Positions 1 through 8,511 are shown, numbered from the stretch's first letter. The stretch: DNA of 64,000 nt from Bacteroides eggerthii (GCF_025146565.1 NZ_CP102258.1:2760001-2824000); one strand, 5' to 3'. Numbers and translations are program-made. Notes: generated by a model from the sequence alone, not told the origin.

Positions 1-72
1 TAATTGGAACAAAGCTTTTAATTTCTGCTCCACTGTCAATTCCTGAGGATCTTTTTTTGCTTCTTTAGCCAT
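1..72 (-). CDS. zinc-ribbon domain protein, N-terminal 24 residues (partial)
   Basis: The minus strand reads an ATG at 70-72 followed by 23 codons that run off the left edge of the window. The visible start (MAKEAKKDPQELT...) is lysine-rich and looks like the beginning of the C4-type zinc-ribbon/coiled-coil protein (DUF164-like) that usually sits directly downstream of nif3 in Bacteroides. It begins only 5 bp after the stop codon of the Nif3 gene, so the two are probably co-transcribed. The zinc-ribbon itself is outside the window, so the family assignment rests on context and the N-terminal style only. Confidence 0.6.
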   Translation of the reverse strand, partial: MAKEAKKDPQELTVEQKLKALFQL

Positions 73-77
73 TTTAA

Positions 78-1172
78 TTACATGTATTTTATGGGATTCG
101 TATTTACTTTGCTTGGTTGAACTTCAACAGCAGGAAACAAATCCCGGATTATTGTATAAAATATTTCTTTTGTATACTGTTCGCTTTCATAATGCCCTAT
201 CTCTGCCAACAGGATGTCTGTGTCGTGGCCGAAATAGTCGTGGTATTTTATTTCGCCGGTAATGAAGACATCAGCATGGTTGCGTATGGCAAGCGGCATG
301 AGAAAAGCCCCTGCACCGCCACATAGGGCAACGGTCTGTATCTCCCGCCCGGTCAGTTTGTTGTGTTTCAGGCAACCCACTTCAAAGGTTTTCTTGATAC
401 GCTTCAGGAACTCCAATTCGGTTTCCGGAGCTTCCAATTCGCCGATAACGCCTGCTCCGGCTTGTTGCCAGGAGTTCTGCAACGGATATAAATCAAATGC
501 AGGTTCCTCGTACGGATGTGCGGCGAGTAACGCTTTTATTGCTTCTGCTTTTCGGTAAGCTGGCAGAATGGTTTCGATACGCGTCTCCTTTTCCACATGC
601 CGCTCGCCGATTTTTCCGCAATAAGGATTGGCGCTTTCAAGAGCACGAAACATTCCCTCGCCCTCCACATTGTAGCTGCACGAATCATAATTGCCGATAC
701 ATCCGCATCCGGCAGATGCCAATGCTGTGCGTACTTGTTCCGCCTGTGCGGCAGGTACGAATGTCACCAGTTTCAATAAAGCGTTTTCTTTGGCTTCCAG
801 TACACGTACATTCTTTAATCCGATTTTCTCGGCAATCTTGAAATTCACTCCTTCCGGTGCATTGTCCAGGTTAGTGTGGGCGGAATAAATGACAAGGTCG
901 TTCTTGATAGCTTTCAAGATACAACGCTCCACATAGTCCTTTCCTGTAATGGATTTATAACCTTTGAAGATAAGCGGATGATGCGATATGACAAGATTGT
1001 ACCCTAACGCAATTGCTTCGTCCAATACGGCTTCAGTAACGTCAAGACACAACAAAGCCCCTGTTGCTTCCGCATCTGTCAATCCAATTTGCAGGCCGGC
1101 ATTGTCAAATCCGTCTTGCAATGGCAGAGGCGCGAACCGTTCAAGGGCGCTTACTATCTCCTTAATTTTCAT
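78..1172 (-). CDS. Nif3-like dinuclear metal-centre protein
   Basis: 364-residue NIF3/YbgI-family protein. The family forms toroidal hexamers binding two metal ions per subunit; it is often listed as a GTP cyclohydrolase I type 2-like protein, but its physiological reaction is unsettled. Metal ligands are visible: the HH pair at about 64-65 (ISHHPL), H99 and D103 (SAHTNLDNA), and a C-terminal GHYESEQ motif supplying His and Glu. The roughly 100-residue middle part matches the PII-like insert of long Nif3 proteins. The start at 1172 is preferred over an in-frame ATG at 1196, because a -7 box (TATATTTG) at 1194-1201 overlaps that upstream codon. It is followed within 5 bp by the zinc-ribbon gene. 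Confidence 0.9.
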   Translation of the reverse strand: MKIKEIVSALERFAPLPLQDGFDNAGLQIGLTDAEATGALLCLDVTEAVLDEAIALGYNLVISHHPLIFKGYKSITGKDYVERCILKAIKNDLVIYSAHTNLDNAPEGVNFKIAEKIGLKNVRVLEAKENALLKLVTFVPAAQAEQVRTALASAGCGCIGNYDSCSYNVEGEGMFRALESANPYCGKIGERHVEKETRIETILPAYRKAEAIKALLAAHPYEEPAFDLYPLQNSWQQAGAGVIGELEAPETELEFLKRIKKTFEVGCLKHNKLTGREIQTVALCGGAGAFLMPLAIRNHADVFITGEIKYHDYFGHDTDILLAEIGHYESEQYTKEIFYTIIRDLFPAVEVQPSKVNTNPIKYM

Positions 1173-1193
1173 TATCGGTAGAAAATTTGGTTG

Positions 1194-1201
1194 CAAATAT
1201 A
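1194..1201 (-). promoter_or_regulatory. -7 promoter box of the nif3 gene
   Basis: Reads TATATTTG on the minus strand, matching the Bacteroidetes -7 consensus TAnnTTTG, 21 bp upstream of the chosen nif3 start. It lies between fetB and nif3, so nif3 can be transcribed independently. Confidence 0.55.
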
Positions 1202-1216
1202 CATAAAAGTAGCGAA

Positions 1217-2023
1217 TTACGGCTTACTTTTTACTTTTTTTTCTATCATGACAGGCCGTAGCTTTCCGTAGGCGTCGAAAGACTTACGCGAAGCCAATGA
1301 AATGGTTATCATCAGTGAAAGCATAGATGCCGTAAATGTGATAACCATAATCATCATCTGATATTTGATAGCGACATTGGGACTACTCCCGCCCAATATC
1401 TGTCCAATCATTGTTCCGGGAAATGCTACCAAGCCCATGACAGAGATATTGGCGATGAGCGGACTGAATGCCTTGATAATGGCCTGACGGATAAACGGCG
1501 CTTGCGCTTCTGTACGGGTAGCCCCGTTACCAAGCAGATAGCGGTAAAGTTGTTGCTCGCGTTTCAATCCGCTATAATAAGTATTTAGGGCTATAACATT
1601 ACTGGATAGCATGTTTCCCATCAATATGCCGAAAATAGGAATGAAGTATTGGGCACTGAACACATTTTCAAGACGCAGTACGATTCCTATAAAATACATT
1701 CCCACGCATACCACGCTACACAGAAAACCTACGGATATAGGTATCAGTAATATCCTGCGTTTCAGTTGTGTGCGTGCCAGTGCCGTTTGCGAAGCTACGA
1801 GTATCATGACGATTACCCACAGGAAATTAATCCACGGATTATTCCAAAGAAAAAGGTATTTCAGATAAACGCCGATGAAGAAAAGCTGCACAATCATGCG
1901 TGCCGTACCGATGAGAGTTGCACGTAGCAGGCCGGTCTTGAATTTCCATATATAGAATAATGGTATTAATAGCAAAAGTAGTCCGATGCCCAGACTGAGG
2001 TATGATATGTCGATAGTTCCCAT
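1217..2023 (-). CDS. fetB: FetB-type ABC exporter permease (UPF0014)
   Basis: 268-residue integral membrane protein of the UPF0014/YbbM family, the permease half of the FetAB ABC exporter implicated in iron homeostasis and oxidative-stress tolerance in E. coli. About seven hydrophobic helices are visible, starting with ISYLSLGIGLLLLLIPLFYI. Family-typical stretches include QTALARTQLKRR and the conserved AFPGTMIGQILGG segment near residue 205. The ATG at 2023 is chosen; an in-frame TTG at 2050 overlaps the -7 box and is unlikely. The ATPase partner (2464-3084) is encoded upstream, separated by a small membrane protein gene and by a 22-bp repeat array. Iron as substrate is inferred from the family. 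Confidence 0.85.
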   Translation of the reverse strand: MGTIDISYLSLGIGLLLLLIPLFYIWKFKTGLLRATLIGTARMIVQLFFIGVYLKYLFLWNNPWINFLWVIVMILVASQTALARTQLKRRILLIPISVGFLCSVVCVGMYFIGIVLRLENVFSAQYFIPIFGILMGNMLSSNVIALNTYYSGLKREQQLYRYLLGNGATRTEAQAPFIRQAIIKAFSPLIANISVMGLVAFPGTMIGQILGGSSPNVAIKYQMMIMVITFTASMLSLMITISLASRKSFDAYGKLRPVMIEKKVKSKP

Positions 2024-2048
2024 GAGTATTTTCGATAGCTTGTAATGC

Positions 2049-2056
2049 AAAGGTAG
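2049..2056 (-). promoter_or_regulatory. -7 promoter box of fetB
   Basis: TACCTTTG on the minus strand, a perfect TAnnTTTG match, about 25 bp before the fetB ATG. The repeat array at 2056-2121 occupies the place where the -33 element would lie. Confidence 0.55.
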
Positions 2057-2121
2057 CGCTATTAATAAATTATGGAAGAATTTATTAATAAATTTACCGG
2101 AATTTATTAATAAATCTTGGA
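2056..2121. repeat. 22-bp palindromic repeat array A (GAATT/AATTC type)
   Basis: Three tandem units start at 2056, 2078 and 2100, exactly 22 bp apart. Each has a 5-bp half-site, a 7-bp centre (ATTAATA or TATTAAT), a second half-site and a 5-bp variable spacer (TGGAA, TACCG, TTGGA). Unit 2 contains the perfect 16-bp palindrome AATTTATTAATAAATT. The array ends directly at the fetB -7 box. Array B at 47135-47244 has the same design. Confidence 0.75.
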
Positions 2122-2162
2122 AAATTCATTAGTGTTTTGGTGGTTCTCTTTTTCCTGCGGAA

Positions 2163-2441
2163 TTAGCGGATAAATAAGAAAACCAATGCGGATGCAATAA
2201 TAATGCACCCTCCAATAATAATCAGCATCATTCGTACGGTATGTTTCTGTTCGGAATGTTCCTTTTGCCGGGTAAATTTGGTTATCTTTTCCATGTCTTC
2301 TGCAGTTGTATTGTGAGGCATGCGGCGCCCTTTGTGCATTTTATCTAAACGCTCATTGAGACGCTCCCGGCGAAGAAGGCGTAAATTGCGGTTCTCCTTA
2401 TCACGACGTATCATATCAAAAACAAATCCGGCAAAACTCAT
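2163..2441 (-). CDS. small membrane protein between FetA and FetB
   Basis: 92-residue protein of unknown function. The N-terminal 65 residues are strongly basic and charged (many Arg, Lys and Glu, likely cytoplasmic helix). The last 21 residues form one hydrophobic segment (MLIIIGGCIIIASALVFLFIR), so it looks like a tail-anchored membrane protein. It begins 22 bp after the FetA gene and precedes the FetB gene on the same strand, which suggests an accessory role in the exporter or simple co-transcription. I do not recognise the family. Confidence 0.7.
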   Translation of the reverse strand: MSFAGFVFDMIRRDKENRNLRLLRRERLNERLDKMHKGRRMPHNTTAEDMEKITKFTRQKEHSEQKHTVRMMLIIIGGCIIIASALVFLFIR

Positions 2442-2463
2442 GGCTTTATGTTTATCAGGTTTG

Positions 2464-3084
2464 TCACATTATTATATGTCGGTCACATCCTTTGGCGAAA
2501 TCCATGTCGTGTGATACTGCCAGTACGGCGGTTCCCTTTTGGGTTTGATGCCGTAAGAAGGCCAGCACTCTCTCCGTAGAACCCGAATCGAGTGCCGAAG
2601 TCGGCTCGTCCACAATGATTAGTGGCTTGTTGATCATGGAAGCTACGGCTATCATCATGCGTTGGCGTTGGCCGCCGGATATCTCATTTACACGTTTATA
2701 ATATAACTCTTCTTCAAGTCCTAATTCTTCAAAGCAATTGAATAGTTGCATTTCGGAGAACGGTGTGGCTCGATTGGCTTTCAGACTGAAAGGCAGCTGT
2801 ATCATGTCTTTTACCCATTCTAACGGTAGCGCCAATTCTTGTGGAATCCAAGCTATTTGTTTGCGAATGAGGTCTATGCTGTTTTTATCCGATACGATGT
2901 TATTGACCGTAATACGTCCTTCTTTTAATGGAGTAAACCCCAGTATGGCATTGAGAAGAGATGTCTTTCCGCATCCCGACGAACCGGAAATACAGGCAAT
3001 CTCTCCCCTCCTCAATTGCAGGTTGAAGTTGGAGAATAGTATATCATGACCGTATGCAATACTGGCACCCTCTATTTGTAACAT
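2464..3084 (-). CDS. fetA: FetA-type ABC exporter ATP-binding protein
   Basis: 206-residue ABC ATPase, compact like YbbL/FetA. Walker A is GSSGCGKT at residues 34-41, the signature is SGGQRQR, Walker B is LIIVDEPTSALD, and the H-loop is VSHDMDFA. The Q-loop falls in WIPQELALP. It should energise the FetB permease encoded downstream on the same strand, probably exporting iron or a related metal; this role is inferred from the E. coli pair. It is the first gene of its transcription unit, with a -7 box about 25 bp upstream that is divergent from the promoter of the DUF2148 gene. Confidence 0.85.
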   Translation of the reverse strand: MLQIEGASIAYGHDILFSNFNLQLRRGEIACISGSSGCGKTSLLNAILGFTPLKEGRITVNNIVSDKNSIDLIRKQIAWIPQELALPLEWVKDMIQLPFSLKANRATPFSEMQLFNCFEELGLEEELYYKRVNEISGGQRQRMMIAVASMINKPLIIVDEPTSALDSGSTERVLAFLRHQTQKGTAVLAVSHDMDFAKGCDRHIIM

Positions 3085-3108
3085 AAATAAATTCTTTAGT
3101 CCTTATTG

Positions 3109-3116
3109 CAAAGGTA
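3109..3116 (-). promoter_or_regulatory. -7 promoter box of fetA
   Basis: TACCTTTG on the minus strand, 25 bp upstream of the fetA start. Its upstream region overlaps the divergent promoter at 3128-3159. Confidence 0.55.
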
Positions 3117-3127
3117 AGGAAAAAAGA

Positions 3128-3159
3128 TTTGCAAAGATAACTTTATACTTTTATCTTTG
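3128..3159 (+). promoter_or_regulatory. promoter of the DUF2148 gene
   Basis: TTTG at 3128-3131 and TATCTTTG at 3152-3159 are separated by 20 bp, a good Bacteroidetes -33/-7 pair, 28 bp before the start codon. Confidence 0.6.
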
Positions 3160-3187
3160 TATCACTAATTAATTCGGGAAAAAAAGT

Positions 3188-3727
3188 ATGATACAGAACG
3201 AACGGGATTGCCGCCATGAGCATGTACTGGGCGTGGCGAGACAAATGATGACTGCCGCACGCACAGCGCCTAAAGGGAAAGGTGTAGATGTAATTGAAAC
3301 GGCACTGGTTACAGGAGAAGACCTGAAAAAACTTTCAGAAAAAATGAGTGCCATGGCAGAAGAATTGGGTATGAAGTTCTTTCTGCGTGATGCGGCAAAC
3401 GTTTTGCAAGCAGAATGTGTTGTTATAATAGGTACGCGCGAGCAGGCGCAAGGGTTGAACTGCGGTCATTGTGGCTTTCCAACTTGTGCCGGGCGTTCCG
3501 AGGGTGTGCCATGTGCCTTGAATACGGTTGATGTGGGGATTGCTGTCGGCTCTGCTTGCGCTATGGCTGCCGATATGCGGGTGGATACCCGGGTGATGTT
3601 CTCTGCCGGACTGGCTGCACAACGAATGAATTGGCTGAAGGATTGCAAGGCGGTATTCGCTATTCCGGTCAGCGCTTCTTCCAAGAATCCGTTCTTTGAT
3701 AGGAAGCCTAAAGAAGAAAAGAAATAA
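3188..3727 (+). CDS. DUF2148 ferredoxin-domain protein
   Basis: 179-residue DUF2148 protein. A cysteine cluster, CGHCGFPTC followed by CALNTVDVGIAVGSAC, resembles a [4Fe-4S] binding motif and gives the family its ferredoxin-domain label. Glycine/alanine-rich helices around it and the invariant-looking end (RVMFSAGLAAQRMNWL) are family features. Function is not established. It is transcribed divergently from fetA, which makes a link to iron plausible but unproven. The C-terminus is a short lysine/glutamate tail. Confidence 0.8.
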   Translation: MIQNERDCRHEHVLGVARQMMTAARTAPKGKGVDVIETALVTGEDLKKLSEKMSAMAEELGMKFFLRDAANVLQAECVVIIGTREQAQGLNCGHCGFPTCAGRSEGVPCALNTVDVGIAVGSACAMAADMRVDTRVMFSAGLAAQRMNWLKDCKAVFAIPVSASSKNPFFDRKPKEEKK

Positions 3728-3888
3728 GTGTATTGCCGAACCAGAAGTTGAGAAATGTAAAGTTGAACTTTAGGCTTCATTATCTTACTTAACGAATTAA
3801 ATAACTTAGAATTGATATGGGATATTTTGTTGGAATTCCATTAGGTGGAGCTACCGAAAAAGATTATCAGGTGCGTTTTGGTAAGAAT

Positions 3889-4932
3889 ATGACCTTTCAG
3901 GTGGAAACGCGTGCTCCCCACCTGCCTGCAGAATGGGCTTTACAAAGCGGTGTACAACTTACATGGCCTCATGCAAATACCGATTGGGCTTATATGCTTG
4001 AAGAAGTACAGCAATGTTTTATTGCCATTGCTTCCGAAATAGCCAAGCGGGAGTTGCTGCTGATTGTAACTCCGGAACCTGAGGAAGTGAGAATGCAAAT
4101 CTCCGCGGCAGTTAATATGGATAACGTACGTTTTCTGGAATGTGAAACGAATGATACTTGGGCGCGCGACCATGGAGCTATCACTATGGTAGATACAGAG
4201 GGAGCTTCTCTGCTTGATTTTACTTTTAATGGCTGGGGACTGAAATTTGCTTCGGATAAAGATAATCAAATTACACGTCGGGCTGTTGAAGCCGAAATCT
4301 TAAAAGGTCGATATATGAACCGTTTAGGCTTTGTGCTGGAAGGCGGTTCCATTGAAAGTGACGGCTTGGGAACATTACTTACCACTTCGGAATGCCTGCT
4401 GTCGCCTAACCGTAACGGTCAGCTGAACAAGGTGGAGATTGAAGAGTATCTCCGATCGACATTTCATCTTGAACGGGTACTTTGGCTGGATTACGGATAT
4501 TTGGCCGGAGATGATACGGACAGCCATATAGATACGCTTGCCCGTTTTTGTTCGCCGGATACGATTGCTTATGTGCAGTGCCGGGACGTGAATGACGAGC
4601 ATTATGAGGAGTTGCACCGAATGGAAGAACAACTTAAAACGTTCCAAACACTCGCAGGAGAACCTTATAAACTGTTGGCACTGCCAATGGCCGATAAAAT
4701 AGAAGTGGAAGGCGAAAGACTCCCGGCTACGTATGCTAATTTCTTGATAATGAATAATGCGGTGCTATATCCCACATATAATCAGCCGGAGAATGATATG
4801 CGCGCCCAAGAGGTGTTGCAAAAGGCTTTTCCCGAACATGAAATTGTAGGCGTAGACTGTCGTGCTTTGATAAAACAACATGGCTCGCTGCACTGTGTCA
4901 CGATGCAATATCCGATGGGGGTAATCAAATAG
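3889..4932 (+). CDS. aguA: agmatine deiminase
   Basis: Member of the peptidyl-arginine/agmatine deiminase family (PF04371), hydrolysing agmatine to N-carbamoylputrescine and ammonia. Family motifs are present: LPAEWA and LTWPH near the N-terminus, ETNDTWARDHG, LEGGSIESDG, the GDDTDSHIDTLARF segment with Asp and His, and the C-terminal HGSLHC that supplies the catalytic cysteine. The start at 3889 gives 347 residues and begins 12 residues before the domain. An upstream in-frame ATG at 3817 would add 24 residues without family similarity, and a near-consensus -7 box (TATTTTG) lies between the two. It heads a cluster with a small membrane protein and the amidase that performs the next step. Confidence 0.88.
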   Translation: MTFQVETRAPHLPAEWALQSGVQLTWPHANTDWAYMLEEVQQCFIAIASEIAKRELLLIVTPEPEEVRMQISAAVNMDNVRFLECETNDTWARDHGAITMVDTEGASLLDFTFNGWGLKFASDKDNQITRRAVEAEILKGRYMNRLGFVLEGGSIESDGLGTLLTTSECLLSPNRNGQLNKVEIEEYLRSTFHLERVLWLDYGYLAGDDTDSHIDTLARFCSPDTIAYVQCRDVNDEHYEELHRMEEQLKTFQTLAGEPYKLLALPMADKIEVEGERLPATYANFLIMNNAVLYPTYNQPENDMRAQEVLQKAFPEHEIVGVDCRALIKQHGSLHCVTMQYPMGVIK

Positions 4933-4941
4933 TAGGAAGAT

Positions 4942-5238
4942 ATGGAAGTTGTCAATTTCATTTTTTGTGGGATATTTATAACTATGTATACAGCAGGCTG
5001 GTTCTTTCCTAAGTTTCGGCAGTATATTAAAAAGAATATATGGTTGGATAATCTTCCGGGAGTATTGGAACTTATCTTTCTTCTAAATTTCTCCGAATAT
5101 CTTTTTGTAGAGCAATGGAATTGGGAATATGGTGAAATACTCTCTTGGGTTATTTCAATTCTTATCAGTTTGGCAACTTATTATTGGTGGGATAGATTAG
5201 ACCGAAGAACAATAAAAAAACATTCAAAAGAAATATAG
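4942..5238 (+). CDS. small three-helix membrane protein in the putrescine operon
   Basis: 98-residue protein not recognised as a named family. It has three hydrophobic segments, near residues 4-24, 38-58 and 66-86, rich in Phe, Trp and Tyr, followed by a basic tail (DRLDRRTIKKHSK). It begins 9 bp after agmatine deiminase and ends 3 bp before N-carbamoylputrescine amidase, so it is almost certainly translated from the same mRNA. A membrane role connected with agmatine or putrescine handling is possible, but nothing in the sequence proves it. Confidence 0.7.
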   Translation: MEVVNFIFCGIFITMYTAGWFFPKFRQYIKKNIWLDNLPGVLELIFLLNFSEYLFVEQWNWEYGEILSWVISILISLATYYWWDRLDRRTIKKHSKEI

Positions 5239-5241
5239 ATT

Positions 5242-6126
5242 ATGAGAAAAATAAAAGTCGGTATTATCCAGCAGGCTAATGTCGCGGATATGCGTACCAA
5301 CCTGATGAATCTGGCCAAGAGCATCGAAGCGTGTGCCGCTCATGGTGCACAATTGGTAGTGTTGCAGGAACTGCATAACTCACTCTATTTTTGCCAGACG
5401 GAGAATACCCAACTGTTTGATTTGGCGGAACCTATTCCCGGACCGTCAACCGGTTTCTATTCAGAGTTGGCAGCTGCCAACAACATTGTATTGGTAACCT
5501 CGTTATTTGAAAAACGTGCTCCGGGTTTGTATCATAATACAGCAGTTGTTTTTGAACGTGATGGTAGCATTGCCGGGAAATACCGCAAAATGCATATACC
5601 TGACGATCCGGCGTATTATGAGAAATTTTATTTCACTCCCGGAGATTTGGGATTTGAACCCATACAGACTTCTCTTGGAAAGCTGGGAGTGTTGGTATGT
5701 TGGGATCAATGGTATCCTGAGGCTGCGCGTCTAATGGCATTGAAAGGTGCCGAATTGTTGATTTATCCTACGGCTATCGGTTGGGAAAGCAGTGATACGG
5801 ATGATGAAAAGTCTCGCCAATTGAATGCTTGGATAATCTCACAACGCGGACATGCCGTAGCCAACGGACTTCCTGTCATTTCAGTGAATCGTGTGGGGCA
5901 TGAGCCTGATCCTTCCATGCAAACGAATGGTATTCTTTTTTGGGGAAATAGTTTTGTGGTTGGTCCGCAAGGTGAGTTTTTGGCGCAGGCTGGTAATGAT
6001 CAGTCTGAGAATATTGTGGTGGAAATTGATTTGGAACGTTCGGAGAATGTCCGTCGTTGGTGGCCATTCTTGCGTGATCGCAGGATTGACGCCTATGAAG
6101 GATTGACAAAGCGTTTTTTAGATTAA
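5242..6126 (+). CDS. aguB: N-carbamoylputrescine amidase
   Basis: 294-residue carbon-nitrogen hydrolase (nitrilase superfamily) that converts N-carbamoylputrescine to putrescine, CO2 and ammonia. The Glu-Lys-Cys triad is visible: E43 in LQELHNS, K116 in YRKMHIP, and C153 in LVCWDQWYPEAARLMA. Length and the motifs DDPAYYEKFYFTPGD and ISVNRVG fit plant-type/AguB amidases. With the upstream agmatine deiminase it completes the two-step agmatine-to-putrescine route. It is the last gene of the unit; a terminator-like hairpin follows at 6125-6156. Confidence 0.92.
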   Translation: MRKIKVGIIQQANVADMRTNLMNLAKSIEACAAHGAQLVVLQELHNSLYFCQTENTQLFDLAEPIPGPSTGFYSELAAANNIVLVTSLFEKRAPGLYHNTAVVFERDGSIAGKYRKMHIPDDPAYYEKFYFTPGDLGFEPIQTSLGKLGVLVCWDQWYPEAARLMALKGAELLIYPTAIGWESSDTDDEKSRQLNAWIISQRGHAVANGLPVISVNRVGHEPDPSMQTNGILFWGNSFVVGPQGEFLAQAGNDQSENIVVEIDLERSENVRRWWPFLRDRRIDAYEGLTKRFLD

Positions 6127-6156
6127 AAAAGGGCTTCACTTAAAAGTGACCTTTTT
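6125..6156. terminator. bidirectional terminator between aguB and the gtrA-family gene
   Basis: AAAAAGG-gct-TCACTT-aa-AAGTGA-CCTTTTT hairpin with an A-run on one side and a T-run on the other, between two convergent genes. It overlaps the last codons of the GtrA gene. Confidence 0.7.
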
Positions 6157-6516
6157 ATTCATCAGGAAGTTCACTCCGCCATATACAAATAGTCCTAAGA
6201 ATTGGGCAAGATACTCATCGCAGTTTAGCCCTTCTACCAGTCCGATAAGGAAAATGAATTGTGCACAATAAGCCATGCCAAAGGCTATGGAAAAGAGCAG
6301 CACTTGTCGCCAAGTGTTGCTCTTCTTTTCTGTTGGGAATATCCAATACTTGCACCAAATGAAATTGTGAGTCTGTGCAAGTATGTATGCCGTTACATTG
6401 GAAAGCATGTAATTGATGTCCAATTCATCCATCATAAACCAGATGGTGACTGCTGTAATTAAAGCGTTTAGCGTACCGATTACTGCAAAACGAAAAATAC
6501 GTGTGGACTCTTTCAC
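6136..6516 (-). CDS. GtrA-family membrane protein
   Basis: 126-residue GtrA/DPMS-type protein with four predicted membrane helices (about residues 8-28, 35-55, 70-92 and 100-118). The motif FAVIGTLNALI at the N-terminus and GVNFLMNKKVTFK at the C-terminus are classic for the family, which is thought to help move polyprenyl-linked sugars across the membrane in O-antigen or cell-wall glycosylation. It starts 20 bp downstream of aspS on the same strand. No glycosyltransferase partner is adjacent, so the substrate is unknown. Confidence 0.85.
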   Translation of the reverse strand: MKESTRIFRFAVIGTLNALITAVTIWFMMDELDINYMLSNVTAYILAQTHNFIWCKYWIFPTEKKSNTWRQVLLFSIAFGMAYCAQFIFLIGLVEGLNCDEYLAQFLGLFVYGGVNFLMNKKVTFK

Positions 6517-6536
6517 TCTCTCCTATTCTCTTGTAT

Positions 6537-8294
6537 TTATTCTTTTACCTCAACAATAAGGTTGAGTTCATCCAACTGTTTCTGATCGATAGCCGAGGGT
6601 GCGTCCAGCATAACATCTCTGCCGGAGTTATTCTTCGGAAATGCGATGCAATCACGAATACTGTCAAGGCCTGCAAAAATACTAACCCAACGGTCAAGAC
6701 CGTAAGCCAAACCGCCATGAGGAGGTGCTCCGAATTTGAATGCATTCATCAGGAATCCGAACTGCTCTTCGGCTTTCTCCGGAGTGAACCCTAATATTTC
6801 GAACATTTTAGCCTGTAATTGTGCGTCGTGAATACGTATAGAACCGCCACCGACTTCAATGCCATTGCACACCATATCGTAGGCATCGGCGCGGACTGCT
6901 GCGGGATTGGTGTCCAACAAAGGAATATCTTCATCTTTAGGATGAGTAAACGGATGGTGCATAGCCATTAGGCGTCCTTCTTCTTCGCTCCACTCAAACA
7001 TCGGGAAATCAACAATCCAAAGCAATGCAAATTTATTCTTATCGCGCAGCCCTAACTGATTACCCATTTCAAGACGAAGCTCATTCAGTTGCTTGCGGGT
7101 TTTCATTGCATCATCACCACTTAAAATAAGAATTAAGTCACCTGGTTTAGCGCCAAAGGCGGCTTTCATTTCCTGCAAAACTTCTTGTGTATAGAACTTG
7201 TCGACACTTGATTTTACGGTACCGTCAGCTTCTACACGAGCATATACCATACCTTTGGCTCCGATTTGCGGTTTCTTTACGAATTCGGTCAGAGCATCCA
7301 GTTGCTTGCGGGTATAACTTGCAGCACCTTCAGCACAGATACCTCCGATGTATGCAGCATTGTCGAATACAGAGAAACCATGCCCTTTCATGATGTCCAT
7401 CAATTCTACAAATTTCATACCGAAGCGCAGATCAGGCTTGTCACTTCCATAATACTTCATGGCATTTGCCCATGGCATACGTTGGAATGGTTCTGTCAAC
7501 TCCACACCGCGAATTTCCTTGAAAAGATACTTTGCCATGCCTTCAAAGAGTTCGATTACATCATCTTGTTGTACAAAAGACATTTCGCAGTCTATTTGTG
7601 TAAATTCCGGCTGGCGGTCGGCTCTCAGGTCTTCATCGCGGAAACATTTGGCTATTTGGAAATAACGGTCGAAACCGGAAACCATCAGCAATTGCTTCAA
7701 TGTTTGAGGGCTTTGCGGCAGTGCATAGAATTGTCCCGGATTCATGCGTGAAGGAACAACAAAGTCGCGTGCACCCTCCGGTGTAGAACCTATGAGAAGC
7801 GGAGTCTCCACTTCGATGAACCCTTTACTGTCCAGATATTTACGAACTTCAATTGTCATTTTATGACGCAGTTCCAGATTCTTACGTACAGTAGCACGAC
7901 GCAAATCCAAGTAGCGGTATTTCATACGGATATCATCCCCGCCGTCTGTATTATCTTCGATTGTGAAAGGCGGAGTCAGAGCGGAATTTAGCACATTCAG
8001 TTCTGAAACAATAATTTCAATGTCTCCGGTAGGAATATTTTTGTTTTTGCTGAAGCGCTCATTCACAGTTCCCACTATCTGGATTACAAATTCGCGTCCC
8101 AAGTGGTTAGCCTGCTCGCAAAGCTCGGCATCTACTTCTTCATTAAATACTAATTGGGTAATTCCGTAACGGTCGCGAAGGTCTATGAATGTCATCCCCC
8201 CCATTTTACGGCTGCGTTGTACCCAACCTGACAATGTCACTTGCTTATTAATGTCGGAGATACGCAATTCTCCGCAGGTGTGTGATCTATACAT
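6537..8294 (-). CDS. aspS: aspartate--tRNA ligase
   Basis: 585-residue class IIb aminoacyl-tRNA synthetase, full length for the bacterial type. It has an N-terminal OB-fold anticodon-binding domain ([33 protein letters not shown]). The class II catalytic core carries motif 2 ([18 protein letters not shown]), and a GAD insertion domain lies around residues 290-410. The C-terminal motif 3 is [15 protein letters not shown]. It charges tRNA-Asp with aspartate in the cytoplasm. The leader (8295-8384) carries short direct repeats resembling those before ileS. Confidence 0.97.
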   Translation of the reverse strand: MYRSHTCGELRISDINKQVTLSGWVQRSRKMGGMTFIDLRDRYGITQLVFNEEVDAELCEQANHLGREFVIQIVGTVNERFSKNKNIPTGDIEIIVSELNVLNSALTPPFTIEDNTDGGDDIRMKYRYLDLRRATVRKNLELRHKMTIEVRKYLDSKGFIEVETPLLIGSTPEGARDFVVPSRMNPGQFYALPQSPQTLKQLLMVSGFDRYFQIAKCFRDEDLRADRQPEFTQIDCEMSFVQQDDVIELFEGMAKYLFKEIRGVELTEPFQRMPWANAMKYYGSDKPDLRFGMKFVELMDIMKGHGFSVFDNAAYIGGICAEGAASYTRKQLDALTEFVKKPQIGAKGMVYARVEADGTVKSSVDKFYTQEVLQEMKAAFGAKPGDLILILSGDDAMKTRKQLNELRLEMGNQLGLRDKNKFALLWIVDFPMFEWSEEEGRLMAMHHPFTHPKDEDIPLLDTNPAAVRADAYDMVCNGIEVGGGSIRIHDAQLQAKMFEILGFTPEKAEEQFGFLMNAFKFGAPPHGGLAYGLDRWVSIFAGLDSIRDCIAFPKNNSGRDVMLDAPSAIDQKQLDELNLIVEVKE

Positions 8295-8296
8295 CT

Positions 8297-8329
8297 TATT
8301 ATATTACTATTTTACAATTTACTATTTTC
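8297..8329 (-). repeat. AT-rich short direct repeats in the aspS leader
   Basis: On the minus strand the leader just before the ATG reads AATAGTAAATTG then TAAAATAGTAAT, that is two copies of an AAAATAGTAA word 15 bp apart. A similar repeat lies directly before ileS at 52904-52935. Confidence 0.5.
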
Positions 8330-8384
8330 TGTTTGGCGATGCAACATCAGGATGTGTCATTGCTAAAAGCGGATAAATATTGTG

Positions 8385-8392
8385 CAAAAATA
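8385..8392 (-). promoter_or_regulatory. -7 promoter box of aspS
   Basis: TATTTTTG on the minus strand, with TTTTG about 22 bp further upstream (8415-8419). It implies a leader of about 85 nt. Confidence 0.5.
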
Positions 8393-8511
8393 CATAAAAC
8401 ATATTACAGACGTATCAAAACAGAAGAGTTTATTTTAAAAAAACAACTTTATGGAACAACTTGAATAATAAAATTATCAATCTTGAACATCTCCCGATAA
8501 TCTTGTAGACT

